Shown piece after piece: positions 24,500 through 36,330 of a DNA stretch of 64,000 nucleotides (the first letter of the stretch is position 1; every line of letters starts with the position of its first letter). Under the pieces are notes generated by a model, which saw only the letters and a list, made by a program, of their open reading frames with translations, was not told the DNA's origin and did not search any database. The position numbers and the translations under genes were made by a program. The DNA lies in assembly GCA_022497155.1 (NCBI GenBank), contig MU385769.1:62001-126000 (forward strand), given 5' to 3'. Source of the DNA: Whalleya microplaca. Taxonomy: Eukaryota > Ascomycota > Sordariomycetes > Xylariales > Xylariaceae.

Positions 24500-25420
24500 T
24501 TATAATAGTCGAAAAAGGCTAGTGTTTAAAATAATAAATATATATTTAAAACAAATCAGCTATTCTCGCGTATTAAAATAAATTTAAAAAGAGATAAACT
24601 GCTTTTAAATCTATATAAAGCTACTAGATATTTAGAATTTTAGCTAAAGATCTTAAATAAAAATTATACCTAATTTAGTAGGTTAAATATCCTGCCGCGT
24701 ATTTATATATTACGTAAAAATTATTCGCTAAAGTAAAACAATATATTCCGCGGCTTATTAAATAAGCTAGCTAGTAATAAAAACGATTATTATATAATTA
24801 ATAATTAAAAACAAAATATATATTAAGATATTTTTTAATATAATAAAAATATTAGTTACTATTATAACAATATATTATCTCGCTTATATTCTTAAATATT
24901 ATAATTCTTTATTATTATTAGGCTTGAAATTATTTAAAATATCAGCATTTATTAAAATCGCTATTAAAGCAAACTTTTAAGGTATCGTCGCGAATACTAT
25001 TCCTGCCTGCCGGCGCCGACTAGCTAAGTCTTAAATTAAACTAATATTATTAGCCAAATTAACTAGTACTTTACCTAGCATTTAAATAAATCTGGCAATA
25101 TTACGGTAAAGTATTAGTATATTCTATAGCTGGTTTATTAGCTTTTGTAAGTTCGGCGGCTTTAAATTCGACCGCGTTAGATTTTTACGTATAATATATA
25201 AAAGGTTTTCGCTAAATCTCGCTCGTTTAAAGTTTTTTTTACGCAAGCGCGGACGCTTAATATACTTTCGATTTTCCGAGATCTAATCGGCCTAGCGTTT
25301 CCTATCTTATTAAAAAAATAATTACGTAACTTAACCGGTTTTTAAGCGGCATTTAGGTTTCGGCCATATAGGAATTTAAATTAACCTCGTTTTATTACGC
25401 CTTATAATCTGAAATTAAAA
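24500..25420 (-). pseudogene. Decayed protein-coding fragment, family unknown
   Basis: Read right to left, one frame gives an Arg/Lys-rich part (RPRLRKKNFKRARFSENL), then NQL.NILILYRNIARFI.MLGKVLVN (dots are stops), NNISLI and DLASRRRQAGIVFATI, and KFALIAILINADILNNFKPN. Interruptions are mostly TAA/TAG at likely Gln or Trp codons. Below about 24900 stops become denser and the assignment is weaker. The sequence is not recognised; the hydrophilic composition is unlike what random AT-rich DNA gives, which supports coding. Confidence 0.4.
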
Positions 25421-26119
25421 CGGGGGCGTTATTATTTAAAATAATATAATAAATAATATTATCGCTTCCTTAATATTATCTTATACTTTTTTATAAAAGC
25501 TTAGCTATTTTATTTATAGTATTAAGTTTTATTTTATAGCTTCTTTAATTTTATTTTATGCCTTTTTTCGATAGCTAAACTTTTATAAGAACCTAATATC
25601 GGGAGCTTCCTATAGTATACGTTTGTTATATTTGTGCGAAATATTAGCTATTTAAGCATCCGTTATAAACTCTAGTTTAATATATCGCCCTCCTAGCTAA
25701 GAGATATTTTCTTTTAATTATTTATTATCTATTAAGATATTTTCGGTTTATTTAAGTTTAAAACTTCCAAAAAAGCACAAATAAAATCCCCCTATATATA
25801 TATAGCCGGTAATATAGCTAATTTAAGCTAAAACTAGTATATATTAGGTAAAAATAAAGTTTTTCGAAGTTTTTTAAAAATATATATCGAAAGCTTTTCA
25901 CCTCGCTACTTTAGTAAAGCAGTCGATACGGAGCTTAGGGGTTAAATTAAGCCGGTACTATATAACTTAACTTTTTACCCGAGCTTAGCATTTTAAAACC
26001 TTAATATCTTTGTTATCTTAATAAATTACTTCAAGTATTTTAAAGCTAAAGATTTAATAAATTTATTACCGCATATATTTTATAAAAGGCATTCGGTGTT
26101 TAAAAAAAGGAAGAACCGT
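25421..26119. other. RIPed DNA left of the gag element, nothing recognised
   Basis: AT-rich, with no supported frame or repeat. The last five bases before the LTR (26120-26124, AAAGC) are the target duplication. Confidence 0.4.
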
Positions 26120-26124
26120 AAAGC

Positions 26125-26370
26125 TGTGACGGCTTAAGGAAAAAGGTGGCGCGTGTTAAGTAATAAGTATATATTACTGTAAAATTATAAAGTGAGGAGT
26201 AAAAGGTCAGCTAATTAGCTGTGTAATAGCTTTAACTTGAGAAAACTTTTTTATTTAATTATTTAAGTTATTTGACTAAGCATGTGGTTTAACAGGTTAT
26301 ATATGCGGGGCCTAGGGTATATTATAGCTTATAAGGCTTTATAGTACCTTATAAAGCTTATGCTATAACA
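26125..26370 (-). repeat. LTR (3' in element orientation), 246 bp
   Basis: On the plus strand it begins TGTGACGGCTTAAGG and ends GCTTATGCTATAACA. It keeps the TG...CA ends. Confidence 0.9.
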
Positions 26371-27149
26371 TTACCTCCCTAAATCCACTATATATAGCAG
26401 CTAATAACAGCTAGCTTATAGCGTACCTAATATATATAAGGATTAACTTAATTATTACTGTCTTTAAAAAGTGATTTTTTGACTTTATTTAACCCTTATA
26501 TTTCAGTTTATATAAATCGTATAAAACCTGACATTAATATTAAATAAACTTGTTAAAATTTTAAAAATCGAGTTTTTTAAAAGAATTTTATTAATTTATT
26601 ATATTTTTTTATAACTATTTAGTATTTTTTATAAGCTATATATCTGCTGTTATAGCTATTTCCTTAATTCCTAACTCATATATTATTATCGTTAACGTAT
26701 AATTTACGGAAGTTCGATTTTAGTAGCAACAGAAAGTAATCTTAAACCGAATAATCTATCGATTTATAACGTATATATTAGTATTACTTCTAACGTAATT
26801 GTTATTCCGATTTCGTAATAAAAAGCGCCTATTGTTTTTTAGAAGTCTAAAATGACGTAATTTTAGGTATTTATCTACTATTTACTAAAATATCCTTAGA
26901 TATTATTTTAATTTCGGTTTCGGCCGCGCTATATATATAAATTATACTAACGGAAATATCTATAGCGTTCGGATTACAGGAACCGGAAAATATATAAAAG
27001 CCTAATTATCGATATAGCTAAAAAATAAATTCGTTATAAGTATCTAATACTAAATTTTTTTCAAAAAGTTTTTATTTTAATTTATCGTTTATAACATAAC
27101 GTAAATAATTAACCCGGTGCTTTTTAGACAGATTTATTTTACCTGCCTT
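26371..27149 (-). other. Interior of the gag element downstream of gag, heavily RIPed
   Basis: Contains the purine tract at its left end. No pol motif is seen. Stops are dense in all frames. Confidence 0.5.
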
Positions 27150-27713
27150 TTAGGTTTATCGGTATTACTGCGTTAGGAAAATATAAATAAATTTATTTAA
27201 ACTTTATATAATAGATCGAAACTTAACTGCCGCTCGCGTAGCTTTATTTAAGTCGGCGTAAATTAATTTTAAGGTATTTAAAATAGTCTGGTAATTTTAA
27301 ACGCTACTTTTTTATACGTGGGCTATAATAAAAAGGACGATATATTATACCTTAAGCTCGAGATAAACGTATATATAATAAAATTTGGCTTGGGACAATT
27401 TAATTGCTTTATTGTCGATTTTTAATTTGCCGACAATCTAAAAAATCTATACGTTAAAATCTAACGGGCTAAATAAAATAAGAGGATCTAGGAATATTAA
27501 TCAAGGGCGTAACTGCTTAAATAATAAAGCATTATAAGTAGCTTTTATAACGCCGAGCTTAAATTTAATAAAGGTTTTATCGGCTTAAAGCTATTAAACG
27601 TAACCTTTATAATCGGCCTTTAACGCGTTAATATAAGTATTAAATTCAGAAATAAGTTTAGTACATAAGGCTTAAAATGCGGCGTTTAGCTCGTTATTGC
27701 CGAAAGACGCCAT
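27150..27713 (-). pseudogene. Decayed retrotransposon Gag-like protein
   Basis: An ATG at 27713 (minus) starts MASFGNNELNAAF, and the frame continues for about 185 codons, broken only by TAA/TAG and one TGA, nearly all explicable as Gln, Arg or Trp codons hit by RIP. Later parts read LISEFNTYINALKADYKGYV, IVGKLKIDNKAIKLSQAKF, NYQTILNTLKLIYADLNKAT and RAAVKFRSI. The charged helical character, the position between LTRs and the block ending in YAD.NK.TRA, reminiscent of fungal gag proteins, support the call. No CCHC knuckle was located. It is non-functional. Confidence 0.6.
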
Positions 27714-27719
27714 TATATA

Positions 27720-28260
27720 TGCTGCCGCGACTAATCGCTAGAATTAGCGTATAAAAAAAAAAAGAAAGAAAAAATAACTTGCCGTAACTAATTACTAATA
27801 ACGAGTTAAAAAATGGTCGCGTTATTGCAACTAATCGCCAAAAATAGCGGGTAAAAAAAATCGAATCCGCTATATTTAAATATAATTTCGGACCGAGAAA
27901 AGAGTTTAAAAAATAAGGTTAGCAAAAATAACAGGCGTAATTTAGCGCTAAATAACTAGATGCTACTATACGTATTTAATTTAATAAAGTCCGATAGAAT
28001 ATAGGTAGCGGGTAACTAATTAATTACGCCGATGCCGTTTTTTAACACAAGGCCTTCTAATAAACTATATATTTTTTAAGGCTAAATTACTGGTGCGTAT
28101 AATACATTCGGACGAGATACTAATAAAAGTGAGGTAATTAACGAGTAACTAATTAATTACGCCGGCGTAAAAGGTTGTTAGTAAGTAACTAATCGACTAT
28201 ATTTAATCGAAAAAAAAGAAAATTAACGGGTAACTAATTAATTACGCTAAAAAAAAGCGC
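27720..28260. repeat. Scattered TAACTAATTAATTACGCC motif in the element leader
   Basis: Variants of (G)TAACTAAT(T/C)(A/G)ATTACGCC occur near 27726, 27783, 27826, 28012, 28144, 28184 and 28230, several preceded by CGGG or CGAG. Spacing is irregular. It lies between the 5' LTR and gag, where packaging signals would be expected. Meaning unknown. Confidence 0.5.
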
Positions 28261-28316
28261 TAAATAAATTCGATAACGGAATTAGCTAAATTTAGCGCTA
28301 AAAGACCTTATAATTA

Positions 28317-28562
28317 TATGACGGCTTAAAGAAAGAGGTAACGCGTATTAAGTAATAGGTATATATTATTATAAAATTATAAGGTAAAGAATAAAAGGTT
28401 AGCTAGTTAGCTATGTAATAGCTTTAACCTAAGAAAACCTCCTTACCTAATTACTTAAGCTATTTAATTAAACATATAGTTTAGCAGGTTATATATGCGG
28501 GGCTTAAGGTGTGCTATAGCTTATAAGGCCTTATAGCACCCCATAGGGCTTATGCTATAACA
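28317..28562 (-). repeat. LTR (5' in element orientation), 246 bp
   Basis: Same length as its partner. Its plus-strand first bases are TATGACGG instead of TGTGACGG, a G-to-A change in the terminal TG, so this end is damaged. Confidence 0.9.
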
Positions 28563-28567
28563 AAAGC

Positions 28568-31500
28568 AGATAAAAATAGCTGCATATAAGCTAGTTTTAA
28601 TATAAGTAGATTTTATAGCCGAGTAAATTTCCCTTAGTTGCTTTTAATAACTAAATGCGAAAGGCATTTTTAATTGGCTTAAATATTTTAAAATAAAATT
28701 AACCGCTTTTCTTTTAATATAAGCCCTTTAGCTTCTCCTAAATGCTTTTTTAGTATTTTTGCCCCAATAAAAAAGTATTTTATATTTTCGTAAAAGGTTT
28801 CAATACTTAAAATAATAATAATAAAAGACATAATATTATTTAAAAAACTCTTAAAAATAAAGCGATTTAAAACTAAAATAAATATCTAGCGGTATTTTAT
28901 AGCGTCTCGGATAAGCGTCCTATCATTTATACTAATTAATAAGCACTTAAACTAAAGAAACCGGACAGTTTTAAAGTCGATAAAACTTTTTACTTCTTTA
29001 TAGTCTCTAATAATATAGTCCTACGTCGCGCGTATATATTCGAAATATGTAATAATTTTTTCGTCGTAATAAAGTGCGAGATATTTATATATATTACCTA
29101 ATTAAAAGCCGCCCCAAAGTCCGGGAAAAGGGACAAGCTTATTTAATGCTATAATAATAATCTTTTGCTTTAATAAATAAAATAAGTTTTTTTTTTTATA
29201 AAAGATTAACCGGAAAACCTATTTCCGCATTTCTTTAGGTTTTCGGTTAATTATATATGGCCTTATTTTGTAATAAATAGCCCCGTTTAAATAAAAAGTC
29301 TTATATAAAAATTCCTTACTTGCCTTAAATATAAAAAGGTTTTTTTAAATGCTTAAAAAGTCCTATTACTAAATTATTACGATATAGCGAAATATATTAA
29401 TATATCTCCAAATTAATAAAACAGCCTTACTATTTACTAAGCCTTTTGCTTAAATGCAAGACCTGCTATAATAGCCTAACACTAACTATAAATATACGAT
29501 ATTTTAAACTTCCCGGAAAGAAAAAAATATATTCCTAAAAAAGTAAAATAAAAAAGTTCCTTATAAAAAATACGCAAATAGTTTAAAATAAACTCAAGCG
29601 TTTTAAGCGTAACAGTACCGTAAATTTAATTCTTTAATTTCGAAAGTCGGCACTCCTTTTATTTAAAAATATATACTAGTTATTTAATTTTTTTAAGGTT
29701 TATCCTTAAAAGCTATTTTTATTAATACAAACGTTAGGAAACTTTTTAGTCAAAATTTAGTAAGGGTTTAAAGCTTAATAAATATATTAAAACATATATC
29801 GTGCCGACTTAATAGCCTTTTATTTTACTTAATATTAATAATTATAAATATATATAAATCGAGTAGTTATTATTAATATATATATTTAAGAGATTATATA
29901 ATATATAGCTATTTAAGTATATATTTTAAGTATATATTTTTTATATTTCGGCCGTTTTACTTAATTAAATAGCGCTTTAATAAAAGGTTATTTATTTATT
30001 TCTATTTTTATTTTATAGCCCTAGCAATAAAAAAAAAAAAAAAAACCTTATATTAATATATTATAAAACTTACTACCCCGCCCTTTTATATTATACTTAT
30101 AATATTTTACCTAACTTTAAAATTCCTTTCTATCGCTTACGTTATTATTATATATTTTACTTTATTAATAGTTTTATAAATAAAACCTAAATCTGCTTAT
30201 AATAAATTTTCCTTTTTTTATTTGGCTTAATTTTAAATCCGGTACACTAGGGCTTCCTAATCTATTTTTACGAAAGACATTTGCCTTTTACGGAAATATA
30301 AACTATTTTAAGCATAAGCAGCCGTATATTTTGCTCGCAATTAGTAGCAGTTAAAAAAACCGCTTTATAAAAAAGCGTTTTTTAATTTGCTTAAACTATA
30401 TAGCTAAAAAGTCGATCAGACTTAATAAATTATTACGATTCTTTTAATATATCGTTATCGACTATAATATTTACAATTACTATTAAGCTCCAAAAATAAA
30501 GGCCGGTTTTATTTCTAAAAACTATAATATTTATAAATTAAAACGCCCTTTAATAAATATAGTTTAAATCGCATATACCTTATATTACGAGATTTTTTTG
30601 CCATTCGCGATAATTATTTTATTTTTCGCCTTTAATTTTAGCGGGACTTTAAGTGCCATAAAATTCCTCGCTTTTTAGGGACATAATTTAATGTTAAAGC
30701 TATTACTGTTACCGCTAATTATACTATTTATAATAAATAATTATAATAGTCCGCCGAAATTTAAGGATTTTTATATAGTAATATTAGCTAAGCTTTTAAA
30801 ACATCTTAAGATATACAAATTAATAAAGCCGTATTTACGTATAAATATAAAATAAATTATCCGATAATATTTTAATATTTAGCCTATAACTAGCGAGATT
30901 TACGATAGTGCCTTTTTTTCCGGAATTTATTAAAACGTATCGGCAAAAAAACGAGACTTAAAATTAAACTTCTATATTAAATACTTAAAGGCCTTACTAA
31001 AAGTAGCGATTAAATATTTTACGGAATATATTTCGATTTTATTTAATATATATTAGGCAGTAAAAATTCGAAATCCTATATTAAAAAGCTTAAGCGATTA
31101 TTTAAGGAAACTTCTATAGTCGATATTGCGGAAAAATATAAACGCTATTAATTTAATAGCCTCGGCTTTTATATTAAACGCTTATTTACCGGGAATATAT
31201 AATAAATAGTTCCCTTTTTTATTTTATTAATATATCCTTAATAACAAATATAAAGTTCTACTTTAAAAACGTATTTTCCGAGTATTATTACTTATATATA
31301 ATATTAGTCGAGAAGATATTAAAATTACCGAGATTTTATTATTAGGTATAAAAAAAATTTATTAAATTAAAAATAAAACGTTATATATTTTCGATTATAA
31401 TAACTTAAGCTTATACGTTTTTACTAAATTTCACGTTTATAAATATATTAAAATTACTAAAAATATACGCGTTCTACTTTATAAAATAGCCTAAATATTC

Positions 31501-34500
31501 TCTCGAGTGCCGGCATAAGCTTTATAAATCCTATATTATTTTATACGGCCGTAATACTAATTTATAGGAATATTAAGTGTCTCGGTATCTTTTATATTAG
31601 CGTTTTAATTAGCTCGTTTTCAATTTAAACCTACTAACGGCCGGCCGAAAGCTCTTAAGTTTCGGTAGATTATTTTATAATAATATTTAGAAATTTCTAA
31701 AAAACTTGCGGCAAATTTTATATTTAATTTTAATATCGCTATTAGATTATTTTAATAAAATTATAGCCGAAAATATTAGTTAATAAATATATTATCGCCT
31801 AAGCTATAAGTATTAGCCAAATTAATAATCGAAAAAATCTTTTTCGTTATTACTATTTTTTTCGAATATTAAACTTTAATAAAATGTAAATATTATATAG
31901 CTAAACTAAAATAGCTTAAATTTAAGCGAAAAAACTTAATTGTTTTTCGGAAAAGCCTTAAGTAAAATTTAAATAACCTTAATAGCTTATATTATATTAA
32001 GGTTATTTTATAAAAAAAAAACAAGTGTTTTTAAATGTTACGCTAAAACTTAATATAAAAAGCTTATATATAATATCAGCTTCCCGTAAAAATGGCTTAT
32101 TTAATATATTAAGCTTTTTACCGTTAAGTTTTTATGGTTATTTATTACGCCTAATATTATCGTCAGGTTTAACGGCAGGAAATATAGCAAAAAATAGCTT
32201 TAGGAATTATCGTTAAAGCTATTTTTATATCTATTTTATATCGAACTAATTAATATTTCTACGTTTTATATTTTACTATAAAAATGCCAGCTACGTTTAT
32301 TTTATTACGTGCTACTTAAACCGACTTTAATAAACTTATTAATAAAACTCCGAAATAATAGTACTTATATTTTTTACCGTAATTAAAAAATATAATATAT
32401 AAAAACAATATTATATATTTTAGAAGTTTTTAATTAGTATAAAAATTGCCGGCTTTTTTTTCGATATATAAAAATAAAAGTCTAATTAATAATGTCATTA
32501 ATCGATATAAAATTAAAAAATATTACGGGAAGCGTATAAAATATTAGTAACTGCCTATATAAAGTCTAAAATTTCGTTCGAGATTAAAGATTTAACTATA
32601 TTTTTAGCAAAAGCGACCACTAATATTTTATAGCCTATTTTATATCCGATATAAGAACTAACGTATTAGATTTAGCTTTATATAAATTATATAGTATTTT
32701 AAGTTAAGTTTGATAATAAAAATACTATATTTAATTGTTTTTTATATAATAACCTTTAATATTATAAAAAAACGTTTATATATAATTATAAATTATAAGA
32801 TTTATATAATTTAATAAAGCTATATAATAATTTTATAAAACTTTAAACTAATAATTTAATTTTTATATTAATATATAGCGGGAAGTATAAGTTATAACAA
32901 AAAATAAATTTAAAAATTTTAAAACCATTTTTTATATTAAATAACTAATTATAACGGATTAAGCCGAGAAGAATCTCGAAAGGGAATATTATTATTTATG
33001 ACTTCTAGCGAAAGAAAATATTATAAAAAAAATAATGACTAAAAATTAACGCTATTAAGCTTAAAAGTAATAGCGCTACAGTTATAAGTCTTATAAAATC
33101 TCTCGGCTATTTCCGTAAAGAACTGCAGCTATTAGATAGTACGGAAGCGCCGATAAATTAAAAATATATTACTATATTAATTTATTATAAAAAGCTACCT
33201 AGTTTTAAATTTTAACTAATAAAGATTTATTTTTATAATACTAATAATTATTGCTATATATAAAATAATAAGCTATATTATATTATAAAGCCGCTATTTA
33301 TTATTAGATATTATAAAGCGCTTATTAATAAAGGCTATCGTTTTTTTATTAATAATACTTATTAACTATATATTAAAAGAAAATAGCTAACTGTTATAGC
33401 TATTAATAGCTAGAAATAAATCTCGACTAATAGCTGGAGCTTAAAATTTTAGCCTTTATTTATTACTAATAACTTTATTAATTATTTTATTAGTATTTAT
33501 TAATACCTCCCCCTAGCATTTATACCAGTAATCGGTATTATATCGGAGCCGGCCGCATTAATTATTTCTTAAGTGGGGCCGGCATTAGCGGATATAAAAT
33601 TATTTCAAATCCTAAGTTTATTCGCGCTAAAAATTAATATTTTTAAAATATATTATTTTATTATTAATAATATAAACTTTTTATATACCGTAACTTATCG
33701 GCTTTTTATTAATAACCTAAAACTTCCTAAATTCCTTTAATAAATTATTAAACGTATATAAATTAGCGGCGTAAATATATTAATATAGCTTTTAGTTTGT
33801 CGGTATTTTATTAATAACCTATAAGTTTCCTTAATATATATATTAAATAAATATAACATTAAATAAAGGTATATATAATATATATAGCCTAATATAAATA
33901 TATAATTACTTTAGTTTTATATAAGCGTAAAAGGTTATTTTAAATAAATAATTATTAATAAAGTTTAATTCTTTTATTACAGAAATTTAAAATTAATTAT
34001 ATATTTTAAGTTAAGTTTCGGTTACAAAAGTTTTCTATAAATAAAACGCGATAAAAAGATTCTTTAAATAAAGTAAATATTACAAAAAAGCTAAAAAATC
34101 TTAGTTTAAAAATGGTGTAATTTTAAAGTAAATTAGTTCTTTATTTATATAAATGCCTTTTTGTTATATTTATATAAAAAAAAGCCTAGCTCGATTTATA
34201 AAAATCTCTAGCTTACTTTAAAAGTTTGCTTATTTAAAAATAAATAAAATAATAAAAACCTATATAATAATAGGGTATATATATAAATCTAATAAATAAG
34301 CTTAGCTATAACCCGACATTATAATTTACTTTATTATATAAACGTTATTAAGAAATAAAACTAAATATATTAAGTTAATTTATCTCTATTTAACCTTATA
34401 TATAATATACCGTAACTGCTAGCAGCTAAAACCCTTATTATTAAATATACTACCATTTTAAAATATCCACTTTTATATATTATTTATTTCCTAATTTCTT

Positions 34501-34564
34501 ACTTTATATGCTTTTTTTTTCGCGCCTACATTTATATAATTCCGTATTTTTATTTCAATTATCC
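28568..34564. other. RIPed DNA, no assignable feature
   Basis: About 6 kb of saturated AT-rich sequence with fragmentary frames. Around 31250-31700 the plus strand has a few long but conflicting frames that could not be identified. A short plus-strand ORF of 63 codons at 32025 has no family signal. No LTRs, TIRs or tandem repeats were found by eye. Confidence 0.3.
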
Positions 34565-35039
34565 TTATTTATTTTAACTTTCTTAACTTCTGGTTTTAAT
34601 TTATCTAATTCTTGTTTACGTTTCTTACCCGACTTATCGATTTTAACTTTCTTAGCTTCTAATTCTGGCTTTTTTAATTCCCGTTTGCGTTTTTTATCCG
34701 ATTTATTAATTTTAACTTTTTAGCTTTTAGTTCTGGCTTTTTTAACTCCCGTTTACATTTCTTATCCGACTTATCGATTTTAACTTTTTTAGCTTTTAGT
34801 TCTAGCTTCTTTAATTCCCGTTTATATTTTTTACCCGACTTATTGATTTTAACTTTTTTAGCTTTTAGTTCTAGCTTTTTTAACTCCCGTTTATATTTTT
34901 TACTCGACTTATCGATTTTAACCTTTTTAGTTTTTAATTCTAGCTTTTCCGAATTAAGATTACGCTTTCCCCGAGATTTTTTTAAACTAATTTTAATAGT
35001 TATTTTTATTATCTCTTTAAAATATAAAAAATAGCTAGA
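34565..35039 (-). pseudogene. Lys/Arg-rich 23-residue repeat protein fragment
   Basis: A 69-bp unit repeats about six times. On the minus strand each encodes a version of DKKRKRELKKPELEAKKVKI. From 35039 down to about 34735 the frame is open with no stop; a 1-bp deletion near 34722 shifts the last units. Upstream lies KISLKKSRGKRNLNSEK. Lys, Leu and Glu codons are poor RIP targets for stops, which explains the openness. The plus-strand ORFs over the same bases are shadows. The product would be a highly basic, helical, nuclear-type or nucleic-acid-binding segment (inference); the parent family is unknown. Confidence 0.5.
34570..34985. repeat. 69-bp tandem repeat, about six units
   Basis: The anchor (T)CGATTTTAAC recurs at steps of 69, 68, 69 and 69 bp (about 34638, 34707, 34775, 34844, 34913). 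Confidence 0.9.
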
Positions 35040-36011
35040 GGTTTTTGGTATTTAGAAAATGCCCGCTTTAATACGCTATTCGATAATTTAAAACATTATT
35101 AAAAAATCGGTTATAAAAATATACTTTTTTAACTTTATACCATCTATATTAAAACCTTTTTTATTATATTTCCTTTTTTTAAAAATAACTATTTTTTAAG
35201 CTATAAATAAAAAGAGAAGTTTAATTTTAATTATCTCAAATATATCTATAAGTATTTAAAAAATATTTATAATAGTTTTAATTAACTTATTTTCGTTTAG
35301 TTTTAAAATATAGTCGATAATTAAGATTTCTAATTTTATTAAGGTCTTTAATATATATTAAAATTTTTATAGGCTTATAAAATCTTAAATATTGAAATTA
35401 AAGTGGCTATTATCCTAAATTTTATTAAATATAATTTTAAACTTTATTAATTAACCTAATTTAAACGTTATATTAATTAAATAATAACTTAAATAAAAAC
35501 TAATATTAAATAATTATAATAATCTTAGGCTACTTATATAAATTTATACAAGAATATATATAATAATATCGCTATTTAAAATTATATATTATTATTTCTC
35601 CGGGAGAAATGCGTATATATTAAATTAAAACAAGCGCTTATACTTATTTTTAAGGGTATTTATAATTATTTTTAATATATTATTAATAAATAATACGTAA
35701 ATTTATAATATAACTATAAAAAGTTTAAACGTATTAAATATTAGATATAAGTTTCCTATAAAATAAAAAATAATCGAAAAAAAGCTAACCTAAATAATCA
35801 TTTACTTTATTATATAAATATTAAAGAAAATAAGCCATAATATTTTAATATAAATAACTCGGAATTTTATTTAAACTGTTCTCGGTTTATATATTTTTAT
35901 AAATATATAAATATCTTTTAATAATATAACTTTAGCTGCCTTTAGTTTTTTAAGCTATTTATGGGTAAAATATATACGTACGTCTTTGCTATATATTTTA
36001 AGTGTTCCGGC
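35040..36011. other. RIPed DNA, nothing recognised
   Basis: Between the basic-repeat fossil and the MADS-box fossil. It may include the 5' part of the latter, but no frame is convincing. Confidence 0.35.
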
Positions 36012-36330
36012 TTATTAAAAGTGAAAAATATCGTATCTAAACGGAAGGCTTATAAAAAAGAAATAATATAATATTCGAAAAGACGTAAAACATTAATAAA
36101 ACAAGCTAATAACTTTGTTAAAAACTATAGCGCAAAAGTATTTATAGTTATTAAAAAAAATAATAAATTATATATATATAATTCCGAGCTAAAAAATATA
36201 TTCTAGCTACTAACTTAACTATAAATTATAAATATATCTTAATATTATTGCTATTATAATAGCTAATTCTTAAAAACATAAGCATATCTCTTGCCTAATA
36301 TATATTTGCCTTTAAGCTTTTAAAAATCTA
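36012..36330 (+). pseudogene. MADS-box (SRF-type) domain fossil
   Basis: The plus frame from about 36012 reads SKRKAYKKEII, one stop, then YSKRRKTLIKQANNFVKN, YSAKVFIVIKKNNKLYIYNS and ELKNIF, with a TAG CTA CTA that would be Trp-Pro-Pro before C-to-T/G-to-A change. The order KRRKTLIKKA..., then a hydrophobic (A)KV.(I/V)I strand, then N.(K/R)(L/Y)Y.YNS, is that of the MADS DNA-binding and dimerisation core, known in fungi as SRF-type transcription factors, including short fungal proteins with a WPP tail. It is one stop-free stretch of about 45 codons within DNA where stops are very frequent. Downstream, stops accumulate. Start, introns and end are not determinable. It is unlikely to be functional. 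Confidence 0.6.

Larger units (their letters stand above)
26125..28562 (-). mobile_element. LTR retrotransposon with gag only, 2,438 bp
   Basis: Direct 246-bp repeats at 26125-26370 and 28317-28562 flank a 1,946-bp interior. The whole is bracketed by perfect 5-bp target duplications AAAGC (26120-26124 and 28563-28567). Minus-strand orientation is indicated by a purine tract GGGAGGTAA next to the minus-strand start of the 26370 LTR (TGTTATAGC) and by a minus-strand gag frame. Right after the upstream LTR on that strand, TAATTATAAGG could be a RIPed TGG-type primer site. No protease, reverse transcriptase or integrase fits in the interior, so this is a deleted or non-autonomous member, possibly of a Ty3/gypsy lineage (inference). 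Confidence 0.85.

Noticed and set aside
31250..31700. Possible KDZ-type transposase fragment
   Set aside because: A loose resemblance of one frame to the HLLxHLxED...F region was noted, but key residues were missing and neighbouring frames were equally open.
34508..35034. Plus-strand ORFs of 71 and 63 codons over the 69-bp repeat
   Set aside because: They are the antisense shadow of the Lys/Arg-rich repeat on the minus strand. The hydrophobic SFNL/FLPDL peptides follow from the complement of Lys codons.
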